The notes beneath the pieces are model-generated. The model searched no databases. It was not told the DNA's origin and worked only from the letters and a program-made list of their open reading frames with translations. From contig JACGCN010000006.1 in NCBI GenBank assembly GCA_014905825.1, forward strand, positions 62,001-126,000: 64,000 nucleotides of DNA, in the 5' to 3' direction. Origin of the DNA: Lyophyllum atratum (taxonomy: Eukaryota > Basidiomycota > Agaricomycetes > Agaricales > Lyophyllaceae). Shown one piece after another: positions 60,234 through 64,000 of the stretch (positions within the stretch are counted from its first letter, which is position 1; each line of letters begins with the position of its first letter). Made by a program: the position numbers and the translations under genes.

Positions 60234-62010
60234 TACCTTTCAATATCGATATCACGTATGGCGGCGGTCGTATTTGATTTCGTAGGGGCGAACATCAGCG
60301 TCTCAATCATGGTACCACGAGCCTTCAGCGATGTTCTCGAATTCAGCCTAAAATTCTCAGGTTAACGATGCATTTCGTTAAGAGAACATGACGTGGCATA
60401 CGTGGCGACTGAGTAGGGATGGGAAAGTAGCGGTAAGCGTTGGTGAATACATCATTATGACGAGTGGGCTTACGGGTCGAGATGACATATAATTTGCTGA
60501 GCGTAAGATGTATTGAAACCCTTGATGCGAACGAACCATGAGTAGAGCGACAGGGACGCATGAAACAATGAATGCTCACCAGAACATGTAGTTGGTGGGG
60601 TCTACGAGATACATAATGGTATGCCCAATCTGAACAAGCGTAACCAGAATTCCACGAGAAGCAGTATACAAAAGGAGACGTTGAAGGATCGAGCGAGTCC
60701 TACCAAACCGAACCTCGTTAGTATCCTGATGGACAGTCTGCATCCAACTCACTGTTTAAACCCTGTCCGTGCTCGGGCGAACGTGACCGTAAGGCCAATA
60801 GTGATCAAGATATCGATCAGGACGGCGAACACATGAAATAGTGTTAGCTGAACCTATCAGAGGGAAGTGCCAGTCAGGAAGAAATCCAGACCGTAGAGAC
60901 GAGAACCAACTTTTGCAGCCGCCAGGTGAGCTATGCTTGAACCTTTGCTTTGTTCTTGGATAGGAACCGCAGCTGGGTAAAATCGATCATTGAGACCGTA
61001 CTCCATAGGCGTAATAACGACGGCGTACATATGCCAACAACTTGGTGAGAGATCAATAGTATCAGTTTTTTCTGGTCACAAAGAAAGAACGTGTTGTCGC
61101 ACTCATCATTGCAATGGATAAGGCAACCTGGGCTATCATTCAAACTTGGAGGGAGAGAGAGAAACCCCGATAACGTACGATTAGTCCTGGAAGCCACCAG
61201 CTCCGTCCCACTGATGACGTCTTTAGTGAGGAGATCCGGGTGTGGGAGGTGTGCACGACGCACCTATGAAAAGCCTTCTCGCATAGTAGAGGTGGACTCT
61301 ATCATACAAGGTGTTACATTGATGAATCTGACATAAAACGAACCAATCAAAGCAAGGACGTACAGAAAGAAAGTAGTCCCCGTGATGGCGAAGTCGGCTG
61401 AAATGACACTGTTTGTTTCCGTTGATAAATACCAGAATCTGCTCGACTAGAGGAAGCTTTCAATACCTGCTATATTCCTGCAGTATTGAAACGTCGCCAA
61501 AGTGGGATATCTAGACAAGGATTAGAACCCAGTATCGTCGGGCAGGGTGCAACAATGACTCACCAGATAGTGATGGATGAGTTGAGTGCTACAACATGTT
61601 TCGGCGATGTCAAGTGTTCTGCGATGGCCTAAGTATGTTATTCTGAAGCAGCATGGGTGCCATACATGAGCACTATAATCTGCATGACCCAGAGTTTAGC
61701 CGTGAGGAAGCAAGATTTCGAATGCCCAACTGACAAAACTTCGTATCGTCCATTTATCATCATTGTTGTGAAAGTATATCCAGCCTTGTACGACGGTGAT
61801 TCCCAACAGGCTGAAAGGAATGTAATGAAGCCGATAAGTACGTCTACCCTTCGTAAATCATATTCAGTACTCACATAGTTGAAACTACATATCCTGAATG
61901 ACGCGCGCATGATCAGTAGAGATACTTGCTATACTTGTATATGTGCTACCCACCGAAGAATATCCCATTAACCACAGAAGATACGTCGCCGAGCAAGGGA
62001 GCTACCATGG
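60234..62010 (-). CDS. DUF6534-like seven-helix membrane protein
   Basis: Members of this basidiomycete-expanded family are multi-pass membrane proteins of unknown function. ATG 62010 gives LLGDVSSVVNGIFF, then a 19-base microexon (YVVST), then LLGITVVQGWIYFHNNDDKW and VLITLDIAETCCSTQLIHHY. Next come SHFGDVSILQEYS and DFAITGTTFF, later QVALSIAMMSATTRSFFVT, LLLYTASRGILVTLVQIG, MYLVDPTNYMFW, ASRVSIHLTLSKLYVIST and LNSRTSL, ending AAIRDIDIER with TAA at 60234. The order YF..W, HYL..FGD, LLYT..G, P.N..F, KLY..STLNSR is that of DUF6534. Exon limits between 60.6 and 61.3 kb are not resolved, so I cannot exclude a defect there. It is a tandem paralogue of 58785-59738. Confidence 0.68.
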
Positions 62011-62570
62011 CTTTGGACTTGAAGGCAGAAGCTCGAGCAACTGCCAGTGACAGTTGTATACGCCAGAGCAAAGCAACCGGTCAGGTCGGCATATAAAGTC
62101 CGCTGCGCTCAAGGAAAGAAACTTGTCTTGACTCGGGTCCCGTGAAGAACGGCGATTTGCATACTGTGGCCAAGGTCAAGGCGCTGGACAAGTCATCCTG
62201 TTGACCGTAAGTACCACAGCCACGCTTCACCAGTCAGTCGGAGATTCAACCTAAAATTGTTGTCCAAGGGTGCGGTGGGAATGAGTATCGATCCTACAAT
62301 CGGTTTGATTCTCTCTGTCTGATGCATCCGTAATCGATTAACCTTGTCTTGATCGGCGTGAATGAAGCAGGCTCGTTATCAGGAAATGATCAGTTCATCA
62401 AGGTCGCGAAGCATCAATCAACAAAATTAGAATCAGTATTTGACCATGTCCATCGAAACAACCACGATGAGGTCCATCGAGATATAGAGGTAAGGAACGT
62501 ATAAGTATAGTACACCAAAAGGGTCCACCGCGTCCAGACAAAAAGTAGTCCAAATTGTACCTGGACAAGA
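62011..62570. other. Intergenic stretch
   Basis: This is the upstream region of the DUF6534-like gene and the 3' flank of the lectin gene. I see no gene in it. Confidence 0.5.
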
Positions 62571-63850
62571 TCAAGGGAACGTCCAGACCTGGTTGTTATT
62601 GCCAGCGCTGCACTGCCAAGTCTGCACCTGGTTGCTATTGGCTGTCGAACCATTGGGAAGATCAAGGCATTGTCCTGTGAAACCGGAAAAAAGATAAGAT
62701 CAGTAAATGGACCGGGATACACGTAAGGAAGTGAACGTACCGGTTCCGGACAGCTGGAGGCGCTTGTCCTCTCTGTAATTCCAAGTCTGGGCAGGGAGAG
62801 CCTCATAGCATTGCCAAATCTTCATGCCGACGCCACTGGCAGGGTCTTTACGAGGATGTGAATGAGACGCGTAGAACGGAGGCCATTGAGCAATAGTGAC
62901 TTACTCGATCCCGCATCAAGACAGAAATTGGTCCCGTCAAGGTTTACATAAGTACCTCCAGCGGCGATCCTCCACTTCTGGGCCGTAGTGCCATTGCAGT
63001 CGTAGCTAACATGCGAAAATGGATTAGAACCAGAGGCAATCGTCCAGAAGAACCAGTTCCTCACATCTGGACGGGGGTACCATTAGCCCGAACATTGCCG
63101 CGGACATCCAAGCACTTCGCAGCGTTGCCATTGGGGTGAATCTCGGCCGCGAAGCCGTTCGCCGGAGGAGGGAAACCACCGCTCGGGCAGAAGCTGGGTC
63201 GATCGCAGGTTCTTAGTCGACATGCGGTACACACGAGTTGAGGAAGGATACTTACGTGACTTTGTAACCGATGTTATCTCCAGGGCAGGCGTACACTGGA
63301 GATGTGGGTGCCGTCGTATTGGAGGCGGGCGGGAAACCCGTTGGTGGCTGTTGGAATACGGACAGACATGCTTTGCTGTCGCACATGTCGCTTACGCAGA
63401 AACCGTTGTTCTGTGACAAAGGAGTCAGTCATCGATGAGGTAGCTATCAACGAAACTCACGATGGGAGCCTGAGGTTCGATGCGCACTCCGATATTGAGG
63501 CGAGAGGGATCAATGACGATGTAGTAGTAGTCATCCTATGAGGTGTACAAGAGTCAGTAAGTGGTTTGAGTCAACGGCAACGACCAGCCCCTTACCTCAC
63601 CGTAGAATCCTGCCCTGGTGGTCCTCTCGCCGGTTGCGCTACCTCCGTTGGCATCCGTAAAGATAAAGCCACTCCATCCCTCAGGCAACTGGTGCGTAGC
63701 TGTGGCGCCTTTACCGAGAATTCCTTGGTAATTCTCGTTCATATAAAGGCCCACGCTCTGCGGGCAGTTGTTGAAGATCGTATAAAGTCGAGCAAAAGCC
63801 TGCGGAGCCAAGAGAAGACAGGCACCGAGGGTGAGGCCGAAGTTGCGCAT
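62571..63850 (-). CDS. Secreted thaumatin-like / ricin-B-type lectin fusion protein
   Basis: ATG 63850 opens a signal peptide (MRNFGLTLGACLLLAPQAFA). Exon 1 continues LYTIFNNCPQSVGLYMNENY and GWSGFIFTDANGG, like the start of thaumatin-like or osmotin-type proteins (NNCP motif). Later exons give YYYIVIDPSRLNIGVRIEP, FCVSDMCDSKACLSVFQQPP, SPVYACPGDNIGYKVT and FCPSGGFPPP. The C-terminal part is a ricin-B-type beta-trefoil lectin (CBM13-like): NAAKCLDVRGNVRANGTPVQ, YDCNGTTAQKWRIAAGG, FCLDAGS, then QTWNYREDKRLQLSGTG, GQCLDLPNGSTANSNQVQTW and NNNQVWTF, ending TGA at 62571. The repeated CLD and QxW motifs identify the lectin. At least six short introns are present. It probably binds cell-wall or glycan ligands outside the cell. 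Confidence 0.8.
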
Positions 63851-64000
63851 CGTCGATGTTCGTCGGGAAACGGAGAACGAATGAGTGTAGGTGCTCGAAT
63901 AACCGCCTTTTGTGTGAATGCGTCCGCCATCTCACCACGGGCTATGGCGTCCGCAGGTATCTAGGGTCATAGGTTCCAAGACCCGAAGCCAAGCTGTCAC
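63851..64000. other. Window end, upstream of the lectin gene
   Basis: This is presumed promoter sequence of the minus-strand lectin gene; no element stands out. Confidence 0.4.

Overview
The window reads as nuclear DNA of a filamentous basidiomycete, most likely an Agaricomycete. Almost every gene is broken by short introns of about 50-60 bases with GT..AG ends and a CTGAC/CTAAC-like branch site, and several families are typical of mushroom-forming fungi: DUF6593-like and DUF6534-like proteins, F-box-like proteins, AA7-type FAD oxidases, small secreted cysteine-rich proteins, and a MLKL-like four-helix cell-death domain. There are no bacterial operon features. All gene models below were spliced by eye, so inner exon borders are approximate unless positions are given.

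Layout. 0.15-6.6 kb is a core-gene block: a Sec2-type Rab exchange factor (+), an intron-containing tRNA-Trp, an unrecognised five-exon gene (-) and an annexin (-). 7.8-13.6 kb is gene-poor: a frameshifted tyrosine-phosphatase relic, a DUF6593-like gene (-), decayed DNA and a second tRNA-Trp (-). 14.6-22.3 kb holds two tandem AA7-type flavin oxidases (+), a 3'-end relic of a third, and five degenerate repeat copies sharing a small inverted repeat. 22.4-23.8 kb is an ADP-ribosylglycohydrolase (-). 27.8-35.2 kb carries a Zn2Cys6 transcription factor (+), an F-box-like protein (+) and a 2-oxoglutarate dioxygenase (-).

36.9-42.6 kb has a proline-rich membrane protein whose 3' end is duplicated 2.4 kb downstream, directly beside a dispersed repeat whose inverted partner lies near 54 kb, then a small unknown gene and a small secreted cysteine-rich protein. 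44.1-45.5 kb encodes a MLKL-like helical domain with an Asn/Ser/Thr-rich tail. 49.6-51.7 kb is a long Ser/Pro-rich protein (-). 51.7-57 kb is repeat-bearing and gene-poor. 57-63.9 kb has a second F-box-like protein (+), two DUF6534-like seven-helix paralogues (-), one with an internal deletion, and a secreted protein joining a thaumatin-like region to a ricin-B-type lectin domain (-).

The genes do not form a single pathway or cluster. The locus mixes conserved trafficking genes (Sec2, annexin) with fast-evolving, duplicated and decaying accessory genes: secreted enzymes and lectins, F-box proteins and a putative cell-death effector. The most interesting single candidate is the gene at 44096-45487. 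The most interesting non-genic structures are the inverted dispersed repeat pair (about 40.5-41.4 and 53.6-54.4 kb), the hairpin-bearing repeats at 20.4-22.3 kb and the 36-base palindrome at 17.1 kb.
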